Part shown: positions 16,180-23,054 of the stretch, in pieces
Numbering within the stretch: the stretch's first letter is position 1
Layout of the letters: each line of letters starts with the position of its first letter
DNA from: Bacteroidales bacterium
Lineage (GTDB): Bacteria; Bacteroidota; Bacteroidia; Bacteroidales; F082
DNA: 33,091 nt
Reading direction: 5' to 3'
Assembly (NCBI GenBank): GCA_028696715.1
Contig: JAQVGO010000004.1
Location: 1-33,091, forward strand
Notes under the pieces: generated by a model
Database searches by the model: none
The model's input: the letters and a program-made list of their open reading frames with translations, nothing else
What the model was told of the DNA's origin: nothing
Translations under genes and position numbers: made by a program

Positions 16180-17196
16180 TTATAAATACATATCCCGTTG
16201 CAACACGGCACCGCTTCGGAGTGCTGTGCGCATTTGTTGTTGTTTGAGGTCGGCCTGTTCGAGTTCTGACAATAATGTCCGCTCCTCGGCAGAGGTTTTA
16301 ATAACCCGATGAATCCCGCCATTTTTGATTACAATGCGCTGATCGGCCATCAGAGCCAAAAGCGGATCGTGTGTAGCCATCAGCACGATTTTATCTTCTC
16401 CGGTGAGAATTTCCAGTGCTTTCTTGCGATCGATCCCGGCGTTCTCGATTTCATCAATAAGCACAACCGGCGATTGGCTTAACAGAGCTGTATCTGCTAT
16501 CATCAATGCCCGCGATTGTCCGCCACTCAATGCCGTGATGGCCGTGTCCGGACTAAATTTTTCGCCTGCCAGTTCGTTGGCAGCACTGATAATCCGCTTG
16601 ATTAAATCGCCGGAATCGGTCACCATTCGGCTTTTGGCATGTAATTCCAGAAATTCTCTTACGGTAAGATCCATCACAAAATTCATGTTCTGCGAAAGCT
16701 GTGCAACCAATTTTCTATTCCCAGAAAAACGCCAGGCATTATCCGGCAGTTCTTCATTGATCAATATTCTGCGTTGTGTTGGTGTATCGCCCTGAGCCAC
16801 CCATTCAATGTCGGCCAGCAAACGACTCTTGCCCGAACCTGTAGGCCCAACAATGCTGGTGATTGTACGGGGTTCAAATACAAGTTTTTCAAAACCTTCA
16901 GGCTCACCCGATTTGTTGGTTCCTGGCAATATACTGAGTTGATGTACCTGAAAGGTTTCGTTGCCTATGAAAACTTTCATTTCGGCAATAAAATCCATCA
17001 GCTGATTGATAAAATCCTGTACATCAAAAGCGTGATCCTCAGCATGTTCATCATCAATCAGGGCAAAAAGATCGGCCAAAGATTGTTCCGGATTGAGTTT
17101 TGACATCCAGTGCTGTCCTTCAAAAAAAGCAGACAGAAAAGGATATTTTTCGATAAGTGCCTGAGGACTTTGTTGTAATATTTCTCTTTGCGTCAT
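16180..17196 (-). CDS. Soluble ABC-type ATPase with DUF1858-like N-terminus
   Basis: The 338-residue protein has a complete ABC ATPase core: Walker A GPTGSGKS (117-124), a probable Q-loop near 167-169, signature LSGGQ (223-227), Walker B VVLIDEIEN (244-252) and switch histidine H276 (ATHDP). The Walker B continues EIENAGI instead of the usual EPT. No permease is encoded nearby. The first ~80 residues include PQALIEKYPFLSAFFEGQHW, like the opening of DUF1858/ScdA_N domains, which also seem to start the substrate-binding fusion two genes upstream. I infer a cytoplasmic ATPase acting on a partner protein rather than a transporter subunit. It starts three bases after the GTPase stop and is followed by the zinc-ribbon gene. 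Confidence 0.8.
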   Translation of the reverse strand: MTQREILQQSPQALIEKYPFLSAFFEGQHWMSKLNPEQSLADLFALIDDEHAEDHAFDVQDFINQLMDFIAEMKVFIGNETFQVHQLSILPGTNKSGEPEGFEKLVFEPRTITSIVGPTGSGKSRLLADIEWVAQGDTPTQRRILINEELPDNAWRFSGNRKLVAQLSQNMNFVMDLTVREFLELHAKSRMVTDSGDLIKRIISAANELAGEKFSPDTAITALSGGQSRALMIADTALLSQSPVVLIDEIENAGIDRKKALEILTGEDKIVLMATHDPLLALMADQRIVIKNGGIHRVIKTSAEERTLLSELEQADLKQQQMRTALRSGAVLQRDMYL

Positions 17197-17199
17197 CGT

Positions 17200-17895
17200 C
17201 TAATTATTTTTGATGTCCATCTTACGCACATTGCCCATCTGATAAGATTCGCCAATTCTGGTTTCGCCCAGGCAATAACTGCACAAGGCCGAAGGCATCG
17301 AAAAGCGTAACTTCTTTCCTTTGAGTGTATCCAGTTTCGTGCGCTCATCAAAAAGTAAGGTGCTCAATTCGTAGGCTCCTTGTCCGGTAAGTCCGTTCAC
17401 ATGCATGATAACAGCACCCGGATTAACCGCATAAACGCCTGCCGCAAACACCTCACGCTCGGCCTGAGAAACAATATCACCTTTTGTAATCACCACAATA
17501 TCAGCCATTCGTAACATCGGACCAATTTTGCGAGGTGTGTTTATTCCACTCAGATTATCAATCACACACACCGCTTTGATCTCCTTGATATAAGGTGAAC
17601 AGCGATTGCACAAACCGGCACTTTCGGAAACCAGCAAATCAAAACCTTCTTCCATTCCCCAGGCTGCCACAGCCTCGATATTGGAAACAAAATAATGATC
17701 AGGACATAAGGATCCTGAGAGTCCTTTCTTTACCGGAATACCGGCTTTTTCATAGGCCAGATCGTCATCCGTGTGTAAACAGTCGAATTTAACAGCACCA
17801 ACTTTCAATCCGCGTTTTTTCAGATTTTCAGCGGCTTTCAAAATAACAGCTGTCTTCCCCGAAGAAGGTGGCCCGGAAATAGTTACCAAATTCAT
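17200..17895 (-). CDS. CobW/HypB-like P-loop GTPase with paired CxxC motifs
   Basis: The 231-residue protein is a SIMIBI-class P-loop NTPase. It has a P-loop GPPSSGKT (8-15), a switch segment with SESAGLCNRC (90-99), and ITKGDIV (136-142), which fits the NKxD-like guanine-specificity motif. The closing fold LTGQGAYEL (169-177) is like HypB, UreG and CobW metallochaperones. It has cysteines at C39 and C64 and two CxxC pairs, C96-C99 and C205-C208. The last sits in a C-terminal SALCSYCLGETRIGESYQMG motif that I do not know from any characterised protein. These could bind a metal or an Fe-S cluster. It overlaps the fusion gene upstream by four bases (ATGA), so the two are translationally coupled. 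Confidence 0.8.
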   Translation of the reverse strand: MNLVTISGPPSSGKTAVILKAAENLKKRGLKVGAVKFDCLHTDDDLAYEKAGIPVKKGLSGSLCPDHYFVSNIEAVAAWGMEEGFDLLVSESAGLCNRCSPYIKEIKAVCVIDNLSGINTPRKIGPMLRMADIVVITKGDIVSQAEREVFAAGVYAVNPGAVIMHVNGLTGQGAYELSTLLFDERTKLDTLKGKKLRFSMPSALCSYCLGETRIGESYQMGNVRKMDIKNN

Positions 17896-19112
17896 ACCAG
17901 TGATTTTTTTAATTGAAACGCATCTTCAAAAACCTGAGTACAGGCTTCAAATTCCTGATTCAGATTATGCGAATTGATGTAATCCCAGCCCAGCCACATA
18001 AATTTGTTCTCCCTTGGAATTGCGTTATCAATTTTCGGATGAAGGCTGGGAAACAAGCCCTGATGCGAGAGGATTGAAGCCAGTTGTTCTCCGCCAAGAA
18101 AATCCGCGAGCTGTGCTAATTCAGCTTTTTTGCTCACTTTGCCAACAGCAAAAATCGGGCTGATAATGGCCCCGTCATTCGGCCAGACAGCCATCATCGG
18201 TCCGCCTGCCTTAGCCATCTTTGTAAAGAAATAAGGCATGATCGTAACAGCAGGTTTTTGTGTTTTCGTGCGATCCGATTTAATCATTTGTGCCGGATGA
18301 AGACTTTGTTGCATATTCCGTCCTAAAGCAGCAACGCCTTCCATGCCATATATATTCCTGACAGTAAGTAAAATAGCATTAAAAAGATCAAAATCGGAAA
18401 CAGGCAGGCTGATGCTGTTCATCCATTCATCGCTTAAAAGATCGCTCCAGCTTTGAGGCACATTTCGGCCGTTGAGCTCATGCTGATTCACAAGAAAAAT
18501 TGCCGGAACTACCGCAATAATCCCATAGCGCGAATCAGGATCTTTAAGCTGAAGCAATTCATTATTAAAATCTGTATTCACCTCCTTCCAGGGTAAAGGA
18601 TCTGCAAGGTCGCCAGTCTTAATAAAACGACCAAAATAGTCATCCTCAAAAAACAAATCGAAACCCGCTGAGATATAAATATCATCCAAATCCTGAACTG
18701 ATGCAGCATTGCCAATGTCATCCTTTAACCAGTCGAGGCCCATTGAGGCAGCTTTTAATTCGGCATTCACTTCCTGCTTTTGATCTTCTTTTTCCAGAAA
18801 TGTATTCAGTGCTTCCTGCAGAGGTAACCTTACCGGACAAGGCAATAAACCTTTTAGGCTAATTGGTTTATTTACCAGATGATGAACTTGAGAATTAGCT
18901 TTCAGCACAGCCTCTTCCAATAAGCTTATAAAAACCTGCAAATCGATGCCTTTCATCGTTAGGGCTATATCCAGACGCAAAGATTTGCCCAGAGTTTCAC
19001 GTTTTTGCTTGTCAGCCATTTGCTGGAAGCCATTCTTCACGAATACCTCTATGGTTTGAGGATAGCGTTCAGTTATCTGGTAAAGATTCTCAGTTGGATT
19101 TATCAGCTTCAT
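17892..19112 (-). CDS. DUF1858-like domain fused to a cytoplasmic substrate-binding-protein domain
   Basis: The first ~75 of 406 residues (PTENLYQITERYPQTIEVFVKNGF ...) resemble the DUF1858/ScdA_N helical domain found at the N-terminus of iron-centre repair proteins. The rest (~85-400) reads as a periplasmic-binding-protein fold of the Fe3+/anion importer type (IYISAGFDLFFEDDYF, YGIIAVVPAIFLVNQ, PQSWSDLLSDEW, PMMAVWPNDGAIISPIFAVGK). The joint has GLLPCPVRLPLQEAL. There is no signal peptide or lipobox, so it should stay in the cytoplasm, unlike ordinary binding proteins. It is the first gene of the six-gene unit. A -7 element is at 19128-19135 and a candidate operator at 19146-19161. Ligand is unknown; a metal, metal complex or oxyanion is possible. 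Confidence 0.75.
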   Translation of the reverse strand: MKLINPTENLYQITERYPQTIEVFVKNGFQQMADKQKRETLGKSLRLDIALTMKGIDLQVFISLLEEAVLKANSQVHHLVNKPISLKGLLPCPVRLPLQEALNTFLEKEDQKQEVNAELKAASMGLDWLKDDIGNAASVQDLDDIYISAGFDLFFEDDYFGRFIKTGDLADPLPWKEVNTDFNNELLQLKDPDSRYGIIAVVPAIFLVNQHELNGRNVPQSWSDLLSDEWMNSISLPVSDFDLFNAILLTVRNIYGMEGVAALGRNMQQSLHPAQMIKSDRTKTQKPAVTIMPYFFTKMAKAGGPMMAVWPNDGAIISPIFAVGKVSKKAELAQLADFLGGEQLASILSHQGLFPSLHPKIDNAIPRENKFMWLGWDYINSHNLNQEFEACTQVFEDAFQLKKSLV

Positions 19113-19127
19113 AAATTAAATTTTCGA

Positions 19128-19135
19128 CAAAATTA
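19128..19135 (-). promoter_or_regulatory. -7 promoter element of the six-gene operon (TAATTTTG on the minus strand)
   Basis: The plus strand reads CAAAATTA, the complement of TAATTTTG, 16 bases upstream of the ATG at 19112. No TTG is found at the -33 position; that region is occupied by the candidate operator at 19146-19161, which would suit a regulated promoter. Confidence 0.45.
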
Positions 19136-19145
19136 AGACTTATTT

Positions 19146-19161
19146 AAGTATTTATTTACCT
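19146..19161 (-). promoter_or_regulatory. Candidate operator, shared with the hcp upstream region
   Basis: AAGTATTTATTTACCT includes the imperfect dyad GTA-N6-TAC (19148-19159) with an all-A/T core. Fifteen of these bases (AGTATTTATTTACCT) recur unchanged at 22381-22395 upstream of hcp. It lies in the -33 region of the operon promoter, where a repressor would block transcription. The regulator may be the Rrf2 protein encoded at 22447-22845, by inference. Confidence 0.4.
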
Positions 19162-19179
19162 GTTTTCTTGTATAATTTC

Positions 19180-19231
19180 ATTCTAAATATATTTATTTGT
19201 TAAACAGATTGTTATGGATATTATTTAGAAT
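19180..19231. repeat. Perfect 10-base inverted repeat with a 32-base loop
   Basis: ATTCTAAATA (19180-19189) and TATTTAGAAT (19222-19231) are perfect complements. The pair lies between the patatin stop at 19266 and the promoter of the six-gene operon. There is no T tract after it on the minus strand, so it is a doubtful terminator for the patatin gene. It could be a far-upstream regulatory element. Confidence 0.35.
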
Positions 19232-19265
19232 ATGAATACAATGGAAAAGACTTATCAGGGCATGA

Positions 19266-20042
19266 TCAAAGGATGGCATCTTTAATTTTGGGAATATACT
19301 GGTCAGCGGCTTGATAACCAATCTCGAATATTTTGTTGGCCTGATCAAAATCGAAAGTGCCAAAATCTTCCATTTCGGGAGAACTAACATATATATCACA
19401 GCTGTCCAATTGATCACGCAAGGTGTTGTGTACGGCAATATGCAAACAGCGTTCCACAACAGGCATAAAGGAAGTGAAATTTGTATCAACCTCTTTGAAA
19501 TAATTACAGTCCAATCCAACCACAACAGTATTTTCGGCCTTCAAACAAGAGGCTGGCAGATTGACTGTAAGTCCACCATCAAGGTAATAATTTGAGTCAA
19601 TTTTTACGGGCATAAACACAATTGGGATTGAGGCTGAAGCTACCACGGCATCAATCAGATTTCCAGAATTAAGCAATTCATTTTTTCCCGTATTCAGATT
19701 ACTTACAGAAATCGTAAGCGGAATTTTTAATGCATCAAAACTTTCGTGTCGAATAAACTTATTCAGTTGCTCACGAAGCACTTTCATCGAGCCCAAGCCA
19801 CCTTTAAAACCTATCCAGCTGTGAATGTGCATGATGTCCGGTGTTTTAATGGCCTTTAGCATTTTGCTTGGACTCACGCCAGCAGCATAAAATGCCCCAA
19901 CAATGGCACCCATACTGGCTCCTGAAATTGCAGCAGGTTTCAGTCCTGATTCATCCAAAGCCTGCAAAAAGCCGGCATGAAATATCCCTCTTGCACCACC
20001 ACCACTTAGGGCTAAGGCAAACTTTTTAGATGCATTTTTCAT
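19266..20042 (-). CDS. Patatin-like phospholipase (RssA/YchK-type)
   Basis: The enzyme is a probable lipid acyl hydrolase using a Ser-Asp dyad. It has the oxyanion loop SGGGARG (13-19), the nucleophile elbow GASMG (Ser43), and the catalytic Asp in YLDGGLTVNLP. There is no signal peptide or added domain, so it is the small cytoplasmic type (258 aa), similar to RssA. The start is the ATG at 20042. A TTG at 20060 touches the -7 element at 20062-20069 and is unlikely to be used. It lies downstream of the cupin gene with a 65-base gap and its own -7 element. A link to the nitrite/NO genes is not evident. Confidence 0.88.
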   Translation of the reverse strand: MKNASKKFALALSGGGARGIFHAGFLQALDESGLKPAAISGASMGAIVGAFYAAGVSPSKMLKAIKTPDIMHIHSWIGFKGGLGSMKVLREQLNKFIRHESFDALKIPLTISVSNLNTGKNELLNSGNLIDAVVASASIPIVFMPVKIDSNYYLDGGLTVNLPASCLKAENTVVVGLDCNYFKEVDTNFTSFMPVVERCLHIAVHNTLRDQLDSCDIYVSSPEMEDFGTFDFDQANKIFEIGYQAADQYIPKIKDAIL

Positions 20043-20061
20043 TACGATTTCGATTTGCAAA

Positions 20062-20069
20062 CAAAATTA
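20062..20069 (-). promoter_or_regulatory. -7 promoter element of the patatin gene (TAATTTTG on the minus strand)
   Basis: CAAAATTA on the plus strand, 20 bases upstream of the ATG at 20042. The nearest possible -33 TTG (plus-strand CAA at 20094-20096) is 24 bases away, longer than usual. Confidence 0.35.
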
Positions 20070-20107
20070 GCTGATTATAAGCAGAAAGTCTATCAAATTA
20101 AAGAATA

Positions 20108-20422
20108 TCAGGCTTTAATCATTACTAATACCATTTTGAATGCCTGAACTGCTTTAAGTGCATGTGGCACATTGGCGGGCATAATGATGTTTTCATTCGC
20201 CTTTAGCTGATGACTTGTGCCTCCAATGATAATCTCGGCTTCGCCTTCAATAATCATAACCAGGGCATCAAACGGAGCTGTATGTTCTGATAAACCTTCG
20301 CCCTTGTCAAAGGCAAACAAAGTAACATTTCCCTTTTCGTTTTTGATAATCTGTTTGCTAACAACAGCCCCGGCTGCTACATCAATCTCGCCTTGAAAAC
20401 TAAATTTTTCTGATAATTCCAT
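20108..20422 (-). CDS. Small cupin-domain protein
   Basis: The 104-residue protein is a single cupin barrel. It has the first motif region GEGLSEHTAPFDALVMIIEGEAEI with a possible metal-binding His47, and the second, MPANVPHALKAV, with His86. Only a few of the usual metal ligands are present. Function cannot be assigned; small cupins of this kind are common beside redox and stress genes. It lies 64 bases after hcp, separated from it by a terminator-like hairpin (20443-20465), so its expression may depend on read-through from hcp. Confidence 0.85.
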   Translation of the reverse strand: MELSEKFSFQGEIDVAAGAVVSKQIIKNEKGNVTLFAFDKGEGLSEHTAPFDALVMIIEGEAEIIIGGTSHQLKANENIIMPANVPHALKAVQAFKMVLVMIKA

Positions 20423-20442
20423 AATATAAGGTATTTAAAAGA

Positions 20443-20465
20443 GCACTTGCCAGTATGACAAGTGC
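20443..20465 (-). terminator. Intrinsic terminator or attenuator between hcp and the cupin gene
   Basis: GCACTTG (20443-20449) and CAAGTGC (20459-20465) form a perfect seven-base-pair stem with a nine-base loop. Read on the minus strand it is followed by TCTTTTAAAT. It lies 22 bases after the hcp stop and 21 bases before the cupin start, so it should end or reduce transcription from hcp. Confidence 0.6.
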
Positions 20466-20486
20466 CCTGTGATTTATGAATAGCAA

Positions 20487-22139
20487 TTATGCCATAAAAT
20501 GCATCATATCTTCTTCTACTGTGGCAATCGGACTTATTCCAAAATTCTGCACTAACACATTGGCCACATTTGGTGATAAAAAGGCAGGCAAGCTGGGTCC
20601 CAGATGAATGTTTTTCACACCAAGAGAAAGCAATGCCAACAAAACGATCACAGCTTTTTGCTCGTACCAGGCAATGTTGTAAGCAATGGGCAAATCGTTG
20701 ATATCTTCCAATTCAAAAACTTCTTTCAGTTTGAGTGCGATAATGGCCAAAGAATACGAATCGTTACATTGACCAGCATCCAAAACCCTCGGAATTCCTC
20801 CAATATCTCCCAATGGTAGTTTGTTATACCTGTATTTGGCACATCCGGCTGTGAGGATAACAGTATCCTTTGGCAGTGCTTCAGCAAAATCGGTATAATA
20901 TTTACGGCTGTTCATCCGGCCATCGCATCCGCCCATGACAAAGAACTTTTTGATCGCACCGGATTTTACGGCACCAACCACTTTATCTGCCAGTTGAATC
21001 ACCTGATTGTGTGCAAAACCACCAATAATTTCACCTTCTTCGATGGCTATTGGAGTTTTACATCTTTTGGCATGTTCGATGATTGTGGTAAAATCCTTTT
21101 TGCCTGTTTCAGGATCAGCTTCGATATGTGGAAAGCCAGTAAAGCCTGAAGAACCAGTTGTATAAACGCGATCAGCATAAGAAGCTGACTTACTTGGTGG
21201 CACAATACAGTTTGTAGTAAACAAAATTGGGCCGTTAAAGGTTTCAAACTCTTCCTTTTGTTTCCACCAGGCATTACCATAATTACCATACAAATGCTTG
21301 TATTTCTTTAACTTAGGATAATAATGTGCAGGCAGCATTTCGCTATGCGTATAAATATCAATGCCACTATCCCTGGATTGTTCGAGTAATTGCTCAAGGT
21401 CTTTCAGGTCGTGACCAGAAATTAAAATCCCCGGACGAGTGCCAACGCCAAGTTTCACTTTTGTCATTTCCGGACTTCCATAAGTTTCGTTATGTGCTTT
21501 GTCAAGCAATGCCATTACCTTTACGCCGTAGCTGCCAGTTTCCAATACCAGTTTTGTGAGCTCATCAGCAGACAGGGTATCATCCTGCACAGCAACCAGT
21601 GCTTTATAAGTAAAGTTAATAATGTCGTCATCCACAAAACCCAGGTGAAGCGCATGCATCCCATAGGCAGCCATACCTTTAAGTCCGTAGATTACCAATT
21701 CGCGCAAAGAGCGTACATCTTCATTTTCGGTGGCCAAAACACCTACTGTGAGTGCCTTCTGATCGATTTCAGCATCATTCTGCGGAATCCACAAGGCACT
21801 TTCCTGCTTGATATCAGACAGATCAACACCCTGATCTTTTAGTTTTTTTTGCAACTGATTGCGTAGCTCGAAGCCGTTCAATACTTTAGCCTTGATGGCT
21901 TCGTAATCAAAGTTGGCATTGGTGATAGTCGTAAAAAGCGCATCCCAAACAAACACTTCTGACGCTTTACTCTTTTGTCCCAAAGCAACAAGTTTTTCTG
22001 CATAAACAGAAACTCCTTTTGCAGCAAAAACAAGCATATCCTGCATGATTGCCACCTCTGGAGATTTTCCACAAACACCTACTTTTTCACATCCAATTCC
22101 TTTTGCTGCCTCCTGGCATTGAAAACAAAACATTTCCAT
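20487..22139 (-). CDS. hcp: Hybrid cluster protein (NO reductase / hydroxylamine reductase)
   Basis: Hcp carries an Fe-S cluster and a hybrid Fe-S-O cluster and removes nitric oxide (to N2O) in the anaerobic cytoplasm; it also reduces hydroxylamine in vitro. The N-terminal cluster motif is C5-x2-C8-x8-C17-x5-C23, the spacing of the [4Fe-4S] type seen in Desulfovibrio rather than the E. coli [2Fe-2S] type. Hybrid-cluster motifs are visible: [45 protein letters not shown] and [12 protein letters not shown]. The length (550 aa) is right. Two in-frame ATGs (22139, 22133) are possible. No hcr reductase gene is nearby. It is transcribed in the same direction as the upstream rrf2 gene and is likely its target. 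Confidence 0.96.
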   Translation of the reverse strand: MEMFCFQCQEAAKGIGCEKVGVCGKSPEVAIMQDMLVFAAKGVSVYAEKLVALGQKSKASEVFVWDALFTTITNANFDYEAIKAKVLNGFELRNQLQKKLKDQGVDLSDIKQESALWIPQNDAEIDQKALTVGVLATENEDVRSLRELVIYGLKGMAAYGMHALHLGFVDDDIINFTYKALVAVQDDTLSADELTKLVLETGSYGVKVMALLDKAHNETYGSPEMTKVKLGVGTRPGILISGHDLKDLEQLLEQSRDSGIDIYTHSEMLPAHYYPKLKKYKHLYGNYGNAWWKQKEEFETFNGPILFTTNCIVPPSKSASYADRVYTTGSSGFTGFPHIEADPETGKKDFTTIIEHAKRCKTPIAIEEGEIIGGFAHNQVIQLADKVVGAVKSGAIKKFFVMGGCDGRMNSRKYYTDFAEALPKDTVILTAGCAKYRYNKLPLGDIGGIPRVLDAGQCNDSYSLAIIALKLKEVFELEDINDLPIAYNIAWYEQKAVIVLLALLSLGVKNIHLGPSLPAFLSPNVANVLVQNFGISPIATVEEDMMHFMA

Positions 22140-22167
22140 AATTTCTTCAGTTTTGAGTTAACAAGGT

Positions 22168-22181
22168 ATAAATTAATTTAT
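22168..22181. repeat. Perfect 14-base palindrome in the hcp leader
   Basis: ATAAATTAATTTAT is its own reverse complement and lies 29 bases upstream of the hcp ATG at 22139. It is a plausible site for a dimeric regulator, although a purely A/T palindrome in A+T-rich DNA has little statistical weight. Confidence 0.35.
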
Positions 22182-22240
22182 TATGATAATTTTTATCGCT
22201 ACTTTGTTGATTATATCACCAAAGCATTGCTTACAAAATT

Positions 22241-22248
22241 CAAATTTA
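22241..22248 (-). promoter_or_regulatory. -7 promoter element of hcp (TAAATTTG on the minus strand)
   Basis: CAAATTTA on the plus strand matches the complement of TAnnTTTG. The transcript would have a leader of roughly 95 bases, containing the 14-base palindrome. The possible -33 box (plus-strand CAA, 22265-22267) is 16 bases away, shorter than usual. Confidence 0.4.
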
Positions 22249-22380
22249 TTTGATAATCAGAAAACAATAAACCAGTATTCTTCCTATAAAAAGACGAAAA
22301 TCCTAAGTTTTTACGCATGTTATTGTTATTATTTTCACAAGACAAAAATCCAAACAATTTCTGAATTAAACAAGAAATTC

Positions 22381-22395
22381 AGTATTTATTTACCT
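22381..22395 (-). promoter_or_regulatory. Candidate operator upstream of hcp
   Basis: AGTATTTATTTACCT, identical over 15 bases to the site in front of the six-gene operon (19147-19161). It holds the dyad GTATTTATTTAC (22382-22393). It is about 133 bases upstream of the hcp -7 element, so if used it is a distal or upstream site, or serves a promoter I do not see. Confidence 0.35.
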
Positions 22396-22446
22396 ATTTC
22401 TTCATAAACTAAACATCAAGGGTTGAATATGAGTTAAATAGAAAAG

Positions 22447-22845
22447 TTAAAGGTAATCCTGGAGTGTATGAGATTTGAGGTGATCGCGGAAATCAACAGT
22501 CATTTTTCGGGTCACATTATCCATAATACACTTATCAAAAGGGCAAATATGTTTGTCGAGCGGGCAAGTTGTTACTTCTATCTTACCTTCGATCGACTCA
22601 TATATTTCAAGCAAGCTAATGTCCTTAGGACTTTTTTTCAAGGTAAAACCACCTGTTGGCCCTCGGTGCGATTCCAGAAAATTATCTTTCACCAAGCGTT
22701 GAAAAATCTTGGCAACATGATGTTTCGAACTTCCTGTGAGCTCTGCTATATGAATTACATTAGCCATTTTCTCAGCTTTGGCAACAATAATCATCCCATG
22801 CAAAGCTATTGAGGCTGCTTCGGTTAGCGTTACAATTTTCGACAT
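22447..22845 (-). CDS. Rrf2-family transcription regulator with three cysteines
   Basis: The 132-residue protein has the Rrf2 winged helix: a helix-turn-helix (VIHIAELTGSSKHHVAKIFQRLVKD, residues ~30-54) and the wing motif SHRGPTGGFTLKKSP. Three cysteines follow, C94-x6-C101-x4-C106, close to the Cx5-7Cx4-5C cluster site of NsrR and IscR. It therefore probably binds an Fe-S cluster and responds to NO or redox state. Its position directly upstream of hcp supports an NsrR-like role. A dyad and -7 element at its own start suggest autoregulation. The C-terminal part beyond residue 110 is short. Exact subfamily is inferred. Confidence 0.9.
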   Translation of the reverse strand: MSKIVTLTEAASIALHGMIIVAKAEKMANVIHIAELTGSSKHHVAKIFQRLVKDNFLESHRGPTGGFTLKKSPKDISLLEIYESIEGKIEVTTCPLDKHICPFDKCIMDNVTRKMTVDFRDHLKSHTLQDYL

Positions 22846-22853
22846 TATTAAAT

Positions 22854-22875
22854 AAGTAATTAAATACCAAAATTA
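22854..22875 (-). promoter_or_regulatory. rrf2 -7 element with an adjoining GTA-N6-TAC dyad
   Basis: The plus strand reads CAAAATTA at 22868-22875 (minus TAATTTTG, the -7 element). The dyad GTAATTAAATAC lies at 22856-22867, ending one base before it, in the flanking context AAGTAATTAAATACC. This resembles AAGTATTTATTTACC at the other two candidate operators. It covers the likely transcription start, 10 bases from the ATG at 22845, which fits autorepression. Confidence 0.4.
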
Positions 22876-22987
22876 CAACTAATTCTTTTTGGCCGAACAT
22901 TTATTACCATATTCTTAAACACAGTTTTCTCTATTTAGATCAGATATAAATTAGGTACACAAAAATTTTGCAAGTTAAATCCTGTAA

Positions 22988-23003
22988 AATGCTTTTAAGC
23001 ATT
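22988..23003. promoter_or_regulatory. 16-base dyad AATGCTT-TT-AAGCATT upstream of the metal exporter
   Basis: Two perfect seven-base arms separated by TT lie 51 bases upstream of the ATG at 23055 in the divergent rrf2/exporter gap (22846-23054). This is a candidate operator, perhaps for a metal-sensing regulator. I do not recognise it as a known Mn, Fe or Zn box. A near-match -7 element (CATCTTTG, 23015-23022) follows it. Confidence 0.45.
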
Positions 23004-23054
23004 GTGAAATTTATCATCTTTGTTCGAAAATTGTCCCGACAAAGACCATCCTAA

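Larger units (their letters stand above)
22140..22446. promoter_or_regulatory. 307-base hcp upstream region
   Basis: This A+T-rich gap between rrf2 and hcp has no plausible gene. It holds a -7 element for hcp (plus-strand CAAATTTA, 22241-22248; a possible -33 TTG is 16 bases further up). It also has a perfect 14-base palindrome ATAAATTAATTTAT (22168-22181) in the probable leader, and the copy of AGTATTTATTTACCT at 22381-22395. Its length suggests regulated transcription of hcp from here rather than simple read-through from rrf2. Confidence 0.5.

Noticed and set aside
20423-20442. Half of the candidate operator (GGTATTT) before the cupin gene
   Set aside because: These bases form the T-rich side of the hcp terminator, and the second half-site is missing.
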